A stretch of 64,000 nt of DNA from Zopfochytrium polystomum. Its lineage: Eukaryota > Chytridiomycota > Chytridiomycetes > Chytridiales > Chytridiaceae. The notes below the pieces were generated by a model. It did not search any database. It had not been told where the DNA came from and saw nothing but the letters and a program-made list of their open reading frames with translations. Where the stretch lies: the NCBI GenBank assembly GCA_025765615.1, contig JAIVFJ010000066.1, positions 235,314-299,313 on the forward strand. Direction: 5' to 3'. Position numbers and translations under genes: made by a program. Each line of letters begins with the position of its first letter. The stretch's first letter is position 1. Of the stretch, positions 1 through 8,911 are shown piece by piece.

Positions 1-581
1 GGCGTCGTCAATCGCGCACCGTACAGTTCTGGAGCGCCCAAGAAGCTGGCCAACTCTGGTGCCGAGAAGACGGGACCGTCTCCTTTCTGTCCTCCTCCTC
101 CTCTGGTTTGGGCGGCGCTGGCCTCAAAGTCGTACAATATTCTGCTTAAATGGTTCTGCAGCGACAGCGACAGGCGCTGATGCTGCTGCTCCTGCTGCTG
201 CTGCGACGGGTGGACGGGTGGTCGTTTTGGTGTCGTGTGCATTGATGATGTGTGTGCTGGTGCTGCTGATGAAGATGATGTTGATAGTGGTGGCGGTGAT
301 GGTGCAGAAGGCTGAAAGGAGAGGAGGGGAAGACGCTGTTGCTGTTGCTGTTGCTGTTGTTGTTGTTGTTGTTGCAGCTGCAGCAGCAGAGGGGCGGCGG
401 CGGAGCCGGCGGCGGGGTTGGTGTGGGTTAGGAGGGGTGGATCAGGAGCTGCGTACGGAAAAGGGAATAGCAGCACGCTGTTGTTGCTGCTGTTGCTGTT
501 GCTGTTGCTTTTGAAGGATGGTGGTGGTGGTGGTCGTCGTGGTGGTGGTGTTGAAACGGCCGCCGTCGTCGAAGTCGTCAT
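1..581 (-). CDS. 5' part of an unknown Q-rich protein (runs off the left edge)
   Basis: An uninterrupted minus-strand frame runs from an ATG at 581-579 to base 1 with no stop, about 193 codons. The N-terminal half is low complexity: P/R-rich, then an alternating S/N tract, then A-rich, then a run of glutamines around residue 70 coded by mixed CAA and CAG, then S/P/T and a second short Q tract. After about residue 140 the composition becomes protein-like, with segments such as LQNHLSRILYDFEASAA and ELASFLGAPELYGARLTT. Mixed synonymous codons and an open frame through several repeat types argue for real coding. I do not recognise the family; Q/N/S-rich N-termini are common in fungal regulators, but that is only a hint. 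An internal ATG at 242-240 is in the same frame. Confidence 0.7.
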   Translation of the reverse strand, partial: MTTSTTAAVSTPPPRRPPPPPSFKSNSNSNSSNNSVLLFPFPYAAPDPPLLTHTNPAAGSAAAPLLLQLQQQQQQQQQQQQQRLPLLSFQPSAPSPPPLSTSSSSAAPAHTSSMHTTPKRPPVHPSQQQQEQQHQRLSLSLQNHLSRILYDFEASAAQTRGGGGQKGDGPVFSAPELASFLGAPELYGARLTT

Positions 582-1490
582 GCGTGGTTGGTTTCACTGG
601 TAAATATAACGAAGACGCGATGTGGGCGCTCGGCAAGAGAGCGAGAGAGAGCGAGTGAGTGAGTCAGAGAGAGAGGGAGAGACAGAGGGCAACTGCTGTG
701 GCCGGAGGTCTTTTATATATTTCCCCGCACGGGAGTAATCAGTTATTCCTTTTTTTTCCTTTTTTTATATGGGAGTATTTTTCGTTTTCCCTTTTTTTAC
801 TGTTCTTCTTCCGTCTTCTCTTCCGACAACGTCAAAAGAAGGAACAAGAAAGAAAGAAACGGAAATGCGAGGAAACTAGTCGAGACAGAGTGCGAGATAG
901 GCAGACAGACAGACAGACAGCTACACAAGAGACAGTGAGACAGAGTTAGAGACAGACAGAGGGTGGACTTGCAGAGACAGAGACCCAGGCAGGCCCGTGA
1001 ATTCAGGGATGGCGGGGAGACAGAACAGGAATGTGGGGGGGGGGGGCTCCGGTCGGGCGAGGCAGAGCGACAGACGGAGCCGACAGTCCCTCTCTTAGCA
1101 ATCAATCAATCAATCAATCAATGCTCTCTCTCGCTTCTTCTCTGAAAACAATCCGGAGAAATTGAGGGTCTGGTGCCAAGGCTTCATTGAAGGTATAGAC
1201 CAGACAGACCAAAGAGAGAGAGAGAGAGAGAGACAGCACGCGAAGAGACAAGAGAAGAGTACAGGGGCTGCACTGGACAGTATGAGAGCACAATCAATAC
1301 AGTCCATTTGAAAGTCCATGAAGGAAGTAGAAGCGATACGTTGGCACTTGCAACAGTATCATGCACAGCAACAACTCCTCGCAACGCAAAGAGCAGGGTA
1401 GAAATCCGTATGTTCAATCCCGTGTTTCGTCGTCGTTTTCCACGGACTCTCTCTCTCTGCTCACACACTCACTCTCCATCTCCCTGTCTG

Positions 1491-1529
<39 letters not shown>

Positions 1530-3028
1530 AATCGTTTTCACCCCGATCCGCTAGCTCTGGAACCCGCCGCCCGGCTCCCGCGCGCGCACGGTCTCGTCTC
1601 TATTCCGAGCTCGTTCCGTGTTTCCCTTTCCCTTTTCAAAATACACATTTAAAGAATTTTTTTTTTTTTTTTGTTGCTGTTGGTTCTTTTGGACTTGTTT
1701 CTCGTTTGTTTTTTTTTTTTCTTTTCCTTGTTTTGGACTTACTGAAATAAAAAAAAAATTAATTTGTTTTGTTGTGTGTTTCTGTGTTTTTCTCAAACAG
1801 CATTTTTCGTCCGTTTCTCTCTCATTTTTCTTTTTACTTGCTTGTTTGTTTGTTTTCTCTCTTTTTCCGATTGTGCGCCGCGTCACACCCGAGGACCGCC
1901 CAGTCCGCGATGGAACTGTGGCTTTGGCAAAAACACACCCACACACACACACACACACTCACACACACACACAAGAGGAAGAAGACAACAGACGGAAGAG
2001 ACGCAGCGAGAGAGAGAGAGAGAGAGCGCGCGAGGGAGAGAGCGCGAGACAGAGAGGCAGAGAGAGAGAATGTGCACTGACGTTCGAACCTCCATTAGTA
2101 TCACTTTGTGGTTCAATCGTCGTGGTTTGTTCCAACCAGGCGGCCAGCCAACGTCAACATTGGAACATCCGCGAGAGATGGGAGCCTCTTTGTTTGACTG
2201 CAACAAAGCAAGAGAACAATAAATCAAAACTATACACTCGCTACTATTGGGTTTGGCCAAAGGGAGGAATCAAGGGGCCCTATCACCTAGTATTCAAAGC
2301 ATCGTTCGTTTCATTATGCAGAAGGAGATCTTTTCAAAATGCCTTCCCCTGTGCTGAAAACTACAGACTGGAATAGTCTCCCCGACTGTAACTGGTCTGC
2401 AAACTTTCTTCCCTGGCAAAAAGTTCTCCTCGGTGGGTGACTCAGTGGTACCCCTCATGGCACTCACAATGTCGCTTCCCCTTCCCCTCCCCAAACTGGC
2501 AGGTAAATAGTCATGTGCAGTTCCTCCACGCAGCATGTTGGCCCCCCCCCTCAAAAAGTAGTCAGCATCCACCCCAACCCCTTACCCTGCAAAAATAGTA
2601 TTTTTTTTTCCTGCTAAGAACGTGTTCAGCAACTCTTCCAGCTTAAAACAGTTTTTGTGAAAATGCTGGAAATTAGCCAATAATGACACCGCCATTATCG
2701 TTTTTGAAGTCTGGTCCACAGGCGGGGTTTGACCTGGAGGTACTTGCAACGGGTTAGGGTCTCTTCAGCTAATGAAAGGGAATCTTCGCGTCGGTCAGGA
2801 TTTTTCTTCTTCTCTTGTGGTAGAATTTCCACTTATTTTTTCCCTGCCAGTGCCCGAGTCACCAAAAAGAAGAACTTTTGATCCAATTTTCGTTCAATCA
2901 CTGTGCGTCGCGTGCAGCACCCCTCCGATCCGAAAATTTTCCTTCGAAAATTCGCTTTCTATTCATTTGGTTTCGTGAAAAATCGCTCATTTTTCGTGTA
3001 GAAAACAACCCGCTGCAAAGAGGGATAA
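582..3028. other. Intergenic, microsatellite-rich; no gene seen
   Basis: No convincing gene. Bases 640-700 and 1216-1233 are GA-rich (CT-rich in the direction of the left-hand gene and probably its 5' leader). A C/T dinucleotide run lies near 1494-1526 and an AC run near 1937-1972. T-rich stretches occur around 740-800 and 1650-1860. Open frames here are only translations of these repeats. Bases 2090-3028 are ordinary sequence with no signal I can name. Confidence 0.6.
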
Positions 3029-3220
3029 TGTTAGGAATCAACCTCTGGAAACCTCTGGAACCTTCTCGAATATTCCTTCATGGAACCTTGTAGAACTTTC
3101 TGGAACCTTCTTTGCTTTCCTGACTTGTCTTGTTGTCATTTGTATCATTGGTATCATTGTATTACCAATAGTCCTTTCTGGGAACTTTCTTCGAGTCTTG
3201 ACAAGGAAGACTCTCAAAAG
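3029..3220 (+). repeat. Degenerate LTR fragment of the gypsy family
   Basis: The sequence begins TGTTAGGAATCAACC and follows the gypsy LTR (GGAACCTTC repeats, TTGCTTTCCTGACTTG, GTATCATTG) with many substitutions. It stops at the point just before the TATA box of the intact LTRs, where the inverted-repeat element starts. It is an old, truncated copy in the same orientation as the intact element downstream. Confidence 0.85.
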
Positions 3221-3382
3221 GTGTAAACAGTCTACTCTGAGTGAGTGAATGAAGTGGAGACGTGTGTTTGTGGGTGGTCCTTCTCCCCAACTTGGAGAGA
3301 AAGAGAAAACTCTGTTATGAATTATTGATAAATGATGATGATATACACGCTGTAATAGTTGCTAGGCAAGTGTGACCAGCAC
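3220..3382 (+). mobile_element. Inverted-repeat element (MITE-like) copy 1, left part
   Basis: This begins GGTGTAAACAGT and matches the copies at 26714 and 47437. It is interrupted at 3382 by the gypsy element; the rest resumes at 8846 and ends near 8911 with CCTGTTGACAC, a decayed version of the inverted terminus. Without the insertion it is about 224 bp long. It has no coding capacity. Confidence 0.75.
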
Positions 3383-3411
3383 TGTTATGAATCACCCTCT
3401 GGAAACCTCTG

Positions 3412-3510
3412 GAACCTTCTAGAACATTCCTTCATGGAACCTTCTGGAACCTTCTGGAACCTTCTAGAACATTCCTTCATGGAACCTTGTGGAACCTTCT
3501 GGAACCTTCT
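3412..3510 (+). promoter_or_regulatory. Heat-shock-element-like array in the LTR
   Basis: GAA and TTC triplets recur every 5 bp from 3412 to 3509. Of 20 slots, 17 are perfect (GAA at 3412, 3422, 3437, 3447 and so on; TTC at 3417, 3427, 3442 and so on), one is imperfect (TTG at 3487) and two are missing (3432, 3477). This is the nGAAnnTTCn geometry bound by heat-shock factor, and the perfect core TTCTAGAACATTCC occurs twice. Functional binding is inference. The same array is in the 3' LTR and in copies 2 and 3, and in shorter form in the solo LTR. Confidence 0.75.
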
Positions 3511-3697
3511 TTGCTTTCCTGACTTGTCTTGTTGTCATTGGTATCATTGGTATCATTGTATTACTAATTGCTCTTTCTGGAACCTTCTTTGCATTCCTGA
3601 CTTGTCTTGTTGTCATTGGTATCATTGGTATCATTGTATTACTAATTGCTCTTTCTGGAACTTTCTTTGAGTCTTGACAAGGAAGACTCTCCAAAGG

Positions 3698-3743
3698 TAT
3701 AAAAGGGGGATGGGGGACCTGTCCCATCCCTCAAGTGAATTAT
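3698..3743 (+). promoter_or_regulatory. LTR TATA box and predicted transcript start
   Basis: TATAAAA lies at 3698-3704. About 35 bp downstream is AAGTGAATTAT (3733-3743), the predicted first bases of the element RNA. The start is inferred from TATA spacing and from complementarity to the site at 3817-3827. Confidence 0.7.
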
Positions 3744-3816
3744 TGTTTCCAATACAATCATCACTCCTCTCAGTTCCTTGCCATGCCTTGCCTTGTCCTG
3801 CCATGTTCCTGACATC

Positions 3817-3827
3817 ATAATTCACTT
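3817..3827 (+). other. Putative self-primer binding site
   Basis: ATAATTCACTT, two bases after the 5' LTR, is the perfect 11-nt reverse complement of 3733-3743 in the LTR. In Tf1-type elements the first 11 nt of the mRNA fold back on the primer site and prime minus-strand synthesis instead of a tRNA. The same arrangement is present in copies 2 and 3. Confidence 0.8.
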
Positions 3828-3854
3828 CACCCTCTCCCACTACTCTCTGCCATC

Positions 3855-4778
3855 ATGTCTGACCCAAACAACACCTTCCCTGATGCAACTGCCTTCCAAG
3901 CCTTGATGGACCAATTACAAGCCCTCTCAAGACAGACACACCAACTTCAAGAACAAGTCCTTCACCAGCAGCACCAGCTTCAACAACAACTTCACCAACA
4001 AGAACATCAAGCTCTTCCCCTGCCTCAAGCCAACCAAGCAAGAGAGCCCAAGGTTCCCAGCCCTGACAAGTTCACTGGGCTGGCCAAAGACCTTAGGAAC
4101 TTCATGGCCACTGTGGAGAATGTCATCCTTCTCCAACCTTCAAGATTTCCCAGTGAGCAAGTCAAGGTTCTTTTCACAAGCACCCTCCTGTCTGGTCAAG
4201 CTCAATCATGGTACAGATCTCTCCCAAGCACACCCACCACCCTGCAAGAGCTCTGGGAGGGGCTGGAAGCTACCTTTGGTGACCCCTACGCATCTTGGAC
4301 AGCAAGATCCAAGCTCAAGCATATCAAGCAAGGAAAGCAATCTTGTGTGGCCTACACCAACCAATTCAAGCAACTAGCCAGAGACTCTGGATACAATGAT
4401 GCAGCTCTGATGGAGCTGTACCATGATGGTCTCCATGAGTCTATCCAAGACATGCTCTCCCAGTCTCTGCACATCCCTGAGACCTTGGAAGAGTACATTC
4501 TCCTTGCCATCAAGATTGACAACAGACTCTACTCCAAGAGGCTGAAGCAAAGACAAGTAGGAACTACATCAAGACCTACCCCAGTTCCTCAAGCTCTTAC
4601 AGTTCCTGAACCCATGCAAGTGGATGCAGTTGAGACACTTCCTAAGGGTCCTCTGAGCCAAGAGGAGAAAACAAGGAGGGCCCAGCAGGGACTGTGTTTT
4701 TACTGTGGCTCCAAGGAGCATGCTGTCAAGGACTGCCCAAGGAAGAAGCACCCAAACTCCCAGGTCCAGGCTCACTGA
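3855..4778 (+). CDS. gag: Gag of gypsy copy 1
   Basis: This 307-residue capsid/nucleocapsid protein packages the element RNA. Residues 15-60 form a Q-rich, probably coiled-coil segment. The centre carries the retrotransposon gag core (GLAKDLRNFMATVENV, then QAQSWYRSLP and YTNQFKQLARD). The C-terminus has one CCHC zinc knuckle, CFYCGSKEHAVKDC, with ligands C281, C284, H289 and C294. The ATG at 3855 is the first in the RNA after the primer site. The last 43 codons overlap the pol frame. Copies 2 and 3 encode nearly identical proteins. Confidence 0.95.
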   Translation: MSDPNNTFPDATAFQALMDQLQALSRQTHQLQEQVLHQQHQLQQQLHQQEHQALPLPQANQAREPKVPSPDKFTGLAKDLRNFMATVENVILLQPSRFPSEQVKVLFTSTLLSGQAQSWYRSLPSTPTTLQELWEGLEATFGDPYASWTARSKLKHIKQGKQSCVAYTNQFKQLARDSGYNDAALMELYHDGLHESIQDMLSQSLHIPETLEEYILLAIKIDNRLYSKRLKQRQVGTTSRPTPVPQALTVPEPMQVDAVETLPKGPLSQEEKTRRAQQGLCFYCGSKEHAVKDCPRKKHPNSQVQAH

Positions 4779-7700
4779 GGGGCAATTCCCTGGACCCTCC
4801 TCCAAGCTGCCCCTGTTTCATCACCACCACCAGCACCACAAACACCTCAGATTCCAAGCCCCACCAACTCACCATGGATGTCAAGATTCAACTCTCACCC
4901 AAGTCAACCATCACAACCAAGGCCCTTATAGACTCTGGATCATCCTGCAACATCATTGATGCCACCCTTGCCAAGTCTTGTGCCATTCCCACCATCAAGA
5001 AATCCACACCCCTCAAGGTCCACTTTGCCAATCATGCTCTGTTCAAGGAAATCAGCCATGAAACCAAGCTAAACCTCCACATCCAAGACTTTCCACCATC
5101 CATGGTCAATCTGGAAGTATTGGATCTTGGCTCACCCACATTCTCTGTCATCCTGGGATTACCATGGCTGCAAGCCCAGAACCCTGCCATTGATTGGGTC
5201 ACTGGTCAAGTCCAACCTCCACCAATTGGAACAGTCACCCAAAACTCAAGTCAAGCCCCCAAGTCTCATGCTCTCAAGCCCTTGATTCAAGATTCACAGC
5301 CAGCCAAGACTCAAGTTCCACAGTTCACAGTTCACAGTCAAGATTCAAGTAGAGCTCATAGAGCTCACAGTCATGGCCATGACTCTTGTTCACAGAACCC
5401 ACAGTCAAAGATTCAAGTACCACAGTTCACAGTCCACATTCAAGATTCAAGTTCCACAGCTCACAGTCTTTGCCAAGAACAGAACTCTCAGTCAAAGATT
5501 CAAGAATCACAGTTCCCAGTCAAGAATTCAAGCCCCACTGCTGAAGAGCACAGGAACTTGGACCCATCAGACCTTTTGCTGGCATCCAAGCTACCAAAAG
5601 AATATCTCCCTTATGCTGACGTGTTTTCCAAGACCAAGGCAGACCTGCTACCAGCTCAGAGGCCTTATGACTGTGAAATCCCACTCAAGGATGAAACTTG
5701 CAGCCCACCTTTCAAGCCACTGTACCACCTCTCTCCACCAGAAGCCAAGGCCCTCCAAGAATACATTGAAGAAATGCTGAACAAGGGATTCATCCAACCT
5801 TCCAAGTCACCAGCTGGAGCTCCCATCTTTTTTGTCAAGAAGAAGGATGGGGGACTGAGACCCTGTGTGGACTACAGAGATCTCAATGAGATGACAGTCA
5901 AGAACCGCTATCCACTGCCTCTCATCTCTGAATTACTGGACAAACTGAGCCATGCAAGGATATTTTCCAAGATTGACCTCAGAGGTGCCTACAATTTGGT
6001 CAGAATTAAGCCCCAGGATCAATGGAAGACTGCCTTCAGATGCAAATACGGTCACTTTGAGTACTTGGTTATGCCCTTTGGACTTACCAATGCTCCAGCT
6101 ATTTTCCAAGGCATGATGAATGACATCTTCAGGGATATTCTGGACCTTTTTGTCATTGTCTACCTGGATGATATCCTGGTATTTTCATCTGACACTGCAA
6201 GCCATATGGGACATGTCAAGACTGTCTTGGAGAGACTCAGACAGCATCACCTCTATGCAAAGCTGGAGAAGTGTGAATTCCACAAGACCTCCATTGAGTT
6301 TTTGGGGTTCATTGTGTCTGACAAAGGGATCTCCATGGCACCAGACAAGATCCAAACTATTCTTGAATGGAAGGCTCCAAATTCCATCAAGGATGTTCAA
6401 AGCTTCCTTGGATTTTGCAACTTCTACAGAACCTTCATTGCCAACTATTCTGCCATAGCCAAGCCTCTCACTGATCTCACCAAGAAGACCACCAAGTTTG
6501 AATGGACCCCAGCAGCAGAGCAAGCCTGGCTAGCTCTTAAGACAGCAACCACAAGTGCACCACTCCTTAAGCATGTGGATCCCTTGCTTCCCTTCACCTT
6601 GGAAACTGATGCCTCAGACTATGCCCTTGGCGCTGTTCTGTCCCAGCCAAGCTCTCAGGACCCCTCTGCTCCTCTGCATCCAGTGGCAAATTACTCCAGG
6701 AAGCTGAACAGTGCTGAGTGTAACTACACAGTCCATGACAAGGAGTTGCTTGCAATTGTGGAAGCATTCAAATTCTGGAGACACTACTTGGCTGGTTCTA
6801 AAGGCATCTCTGTCTATTCTGATCACAAGAACCTCACCTTCTTCAGGGCAAGGAGGTTGCTCAAGCAGAGGCATGCCAGGTGGGCTGAACTGCTCTCTGA
6901 GTATGACTTTAAGCTGTGCTATTCTCCTGGCCACCTTAACACTGTGGCTGATGCCCTGTCAAGAAGAACAGACCTTGCACCTGAAGGGGGAGATGGTTTC
7001 ACCCCACCATCCAAGACACACCTTTCATTGCTTCCTGACAGTGTGTGGGCCCATGCTATTTCCAAGGACCCCAAGCCTCACAAGATTCAAATCAGCCAAG
7101 AAGAGGAAAAACTTGAGATACTCAAGACAAGGCATGATGCAGCAACAGCTGGACACCCAGGAGAGCACAAGACATATGAGCTTGTTTCCAGAGACTTCTA
7201 CTGGCCAGGCATGAGGAAGTACATCAAGAACTATGTCAGCAGCTGTGAAACCTGTCAAAGAAACAAATCCAGCAGACACAAGCCCTATGGACTTCTGGAG
7301 CCCCTCCCAATTGCCATCAGCCCTTGGTCATCAATATCCATGGACTTCATTGTGAAACTGCCCCCATCCCATGGATTTGACTCTATCCTTGTTGTCATCT
7401 GCAGAAGGACAAAGTTGGCCCATTTCATCCCCTGCACTGAGAATATAGATGCACAAGGAACAGCAGACCTGTTTTTGCAGCACATATTCAGGCTCCATGG
7501 GCTGCCTCAGTCAATCGTCAGTGACAGAGGACCACAGTTCAGATCTCAATTTTGGAAAGCACTCACAGCAGCCCTTGGAATCAAGTCTCAACTGTCAACT
7601 GCTTATCACCCTCAGACTGATGGACAAACAGAAAGAACAAACCAGACTCTGGAGCAGTATTTGAGGTGCTATGTCAGCTATCAACAGGATGATTGGCCCA

Positions 7701-8413
7701 CCCTCCTTCCACTGGCAGAATTTGCTCTCAACAATTCTCTCCACTCAAGCACCCAGCTATCTCCTTTCTTTGCAACCTATGGCTTCAATCCAAGAGGAGA
7801 TCTTCTGGGACAAGAGACCCTATCCAATGTCCAAGCTCCTGCTGCGGCTTCACACTTACATAAGCTCAAGATCATCAACTCCTTCCTGGACTCCACCCTG
7901 AAGCAAGCCCAAGAAGATGCCTCAAGATTTGCCAACACTCACAGAATGGACCATGACCTTGCTGTGGGTCAGCAAGTTTGGCTTCTGAGGAAGAACTTGC
8001 AGACCAAAAGACCAAGTCCCAAGCTAGACAACCTCAAGTTGGGTCCTTTCAAGATCTTGGAGCAAATCAATCCAGTCACCTTCAAGCTGGATCTCCCTGC
8101 ATCCATGAAGATCCACCCAGTTTTCCATGTCAGCCTTTTAGAGAAGTTTGTGGCCAATTCCATTCCAGGCAGAGTTGTTCCTCCTCCTCCTCCAGTTGAG
8201 GTAGAAGGTGAAGAGGAATTTGAGGTTGAACAAATCTTGGATGCCAAGTGGTTTGGAAGGACACTCAAGTTCCTTGTTAAGTGGAAAGGTTACTCAGATG
8301 CTGACAACACCTGGGAACCTGAGTCAAACCTCACTCACTGCCAAGACCTTCTGCTCAAGTTCAAGACCAGGTACCCCACCAAGTTGCAGAAGAGGCCTAA
8401 AAGGGGGAGATGA
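4646..8413 (+). CDS. pol: Pol polyprotein of gypsy copy 1 with C-terminal chromodomain
   Basis: The frame is open from just after a TAA at 4643 and lies -1 relative to gag, overlapping it to 4778; no ATG is needed if it is made by frameshifting. Numbering from codon 4694: retropepsin with ALIDSGSS (Asp80); reverse transcriptase about 340-520 with YLDD at 490-493; RNase H starting near ETDAS (Asp639); integrase zinc-binding domain around 820-860 (HPGEH..CETC); catalytic D884, D944 and E980, giving the classic 35-residue D-E gap; a GPF module; and a chromodomain at about 1176-1225 (FLVKWKGYSDADNTWEPES). The stop codon directly abuts the 3' LTR. Compared with copy 3 it has N for Y in the RNase H motif VAxYSRK. 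All catalytic residues are present. Confidence 0.95.
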   Translation, partial: GSSEPRGENKEGPAGTVFLLWLQGACCQGLPKEEAPKLPGPGSLRGNSLDPPPSCPCFITTTSTTNTSDSKPHQLTMDVKIQLSPKSTITTKALIDSGSSCNIIDATLAKSCAIPTIKKSTPLKVHFANHALFKEISHETKLNLHIQDFPPSMVNLEVLDLGSPTFSVILGLPWLQAQNPAIDWVTGQVQPPPIGTVTQNSSQAPKSHALKPLIQDSQPAKTQVPQFTVHSQDSSRAHRAHSHGHDSCSQNPQSKIQVPQFTVHIQDSSSTAHSLCQEQNSQSKIQESQFPVKNSSPTAEEHRNLDPSDLLLASKLPKEYLPYADVFSKTKADLLPAQRPYDCEIPLKDETCSPPFKPLYHLSPPEAKALQEYIEEMLNKGFIQPSKSPAGAPIFFVKKKDGGLRPCVDYRDLNEMTVKNRYPLPLISELLDKLSHARIFSKIDLRGAYNLVRIKPQDQWKTAFRCKYGHFEYLVMPFGLTNAPAIFQGMMNDIFRDILDLFVIVYLDDILVFSSDTASHMGHVKTVLERLRQHHLYAKLEKCEFHKTSIEFLGFIVSDKGISMAPDKIQTILEWKAPNSIKDVQSFLGFCNFYRTFIANYSAIAKPLTDLTKKTTKFEWTPAAEQAWLALKTATTSAPLLKHVDPLLPFTLETDASDYALGAVLSQPSSQDPSAPLHPVANYSRKLNSAECNYTVHDKELLAIVEAFKFWRHYLAGSKGISVYSDHKNLTFFRARRLLKQRHARWAELLSEYDFKLCYSPGHLNTVADALSRRTDLAPEGGDGFTPPSKTHLSLLPDSVWAHAISKDPKPHKIQISQEEEKLEILKTRHDAATAGHPGEHKTYELVSRDFYWPGMRKYIKNYVSSCETCQRNKSSRHKPYGLLEPLPIAISPWSSISMDFIVKLPPSHGFDSILVVICRRTKLAHFIPCTENIDAQGTADLFLQHIFRLHGLPQSIVSDRGPQFRSQFWKALTAALGIKSQLSTAYHPQTDGQTERTNQTLEQYLRCYVSYQQDDWPTLLPLAEFALNNSLHSSTQLSPFFATYGFNPRGDLLGQETLSNVQAPAAASHLHKLKIINSFLDSTLKQAQEDASRFANTHRMDHDLAVGQQVWLLRKNLQTKRPSPKLDNLKLGPFKILEQINPVTFKLDLPASMKIHPVFHVSLLEKFVANSIPGRVVPPPPPVEVEGEEEFEVEQILDAKWFGRTLKFLVKWKGYSDADNTWEPESNLTHCQDLLLKFKTRYPTKLQKRPKRGR
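8399..8410 (+). other. Polypurine tract
   Basis: AAAAGGGGGAGA lies three bases before the 3' LTR and is read as the last pol codons followed by TGA. It is the expected plus-strand primer and is present in all three internal copies. Confidence 0.85.
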
Positions 8414-8845
8414 TGTTATGAATCACCCTCTGGAAACCTCTGGAACCTTCTAGAACATTCCTTCATGGAACCTTCTGGAACCTTCTGGAACCTTCTAGAA
8501 CATTCCTTCATGGAACCTTGTGGAACCTTCTGGAACCTTCTTTGCTTTCCTGACTTGTCTTGTTGTCATTGGTATCATTGGTATCATTGTATTACTAATT
8601 GCTCTTTCTGGAACCTTCTTTGCATTCCTGACTTGTCTTGTTGTCATTGGTATCATTGGTATCATTGTATTACTAATTGCTCTTTCTGGAACTTTCTTTG
8701 AGTCTTGACAAGGAAGACTCTCCAAAGGTATAAAAGGGGGATGGGGGACCTGTCCCATCCCTCAAGTGAATTATTGTTTCCAATACAATCATCACTCCTC
8801 TCAGTTCCTTGCCATGCCTTGCCTTGTCCTGCCATGTTCCTGACA
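8414..8845 (+). repeat. 3' LTR of gypsy copy 1 (432 bp)
   Basis: Same length and, by eye, same sequence as the 5' LTR, including the duplicated 79-bp unit. It is followed directly by the target duplication AGCAC. Confidence 0.95.
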
Positions 8846-8911
8846 AGCACAGGGTAAAAACCTCTCCTATATTATCTGCTTGAGCAGAGGAGGAGGAAAC
8901 CTGTTGACACT
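8846..8911 (+). mobile_element. Inverted-repeat element copy 1, right part
   Basis: This continues the element broken at 3382. AGGGTAAAAACC, CTCCTATATTATC and a small hairpin around TGCTTGAGCAG match copy 3 (47611-47660). It ends with the decayed terminus CCTGTTGACAC. Confidence 0.75.

Larger units (their letters stand above)
3383..3814 (+). repeat. 5' LTR of gypsy copy 1 (432 bp)
   Basis: It begins TGTTATGAATCACC and ends TTCCTGACA. From left to right it holds a GAA/TTC pentamer array (3412-3510), a tandem duplication of a roughly 79-bp unit (TTTGC..GGTATCATTG..CTCTTTCTGGAAC), a TATA box at 3698, and a short R/U5 region. The other LTRs in the window have only one copy of the 79-bp unit. Confidence 0.95.
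3378..8850 (+). mobile_element. Intact Ty3/gypsy chromovirus, copy 1, with target duplication
   Basis: A 5,463-bp element (3383-8845) lies between direct 5-bp repeats AGCAC (3378-3382 and 8846-8850). Both LTRs are 432 bp, begin TG and end CA, and look identical by eye, so the insertion is recent. The order is LTR, primer site, gag, pol (protease, reverse transcriptase, RNase H, integrase, chromodomain), polypurine tract, LTR. No frame is broken except the expected gag-pol shift. It sits inside the inverted-repeat element that starts at 3220. The C-terminal chromodomain and self-priming structure place it with Tf1/sushi-type chromoviruses; this is a family inference without an alignment. Confidence 0.95.

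Noticed and set aside
3359..3727. Small ORFs within LTRs (for example the repeats of CFPDLSCCHWYHWYHCITN)
   Set aside because: They are translations of the LTR pentamer array and the duplicated 79-bp unit and recur in every LTR copy; no sign of selection as protein.
3815..3835. tRNA primer binding site for the gypsy element
   Set aside because: No TGG-type start complementary to a tRNA CCA end follows the LTR, while an 11-nt match to the element's own RNA start does.
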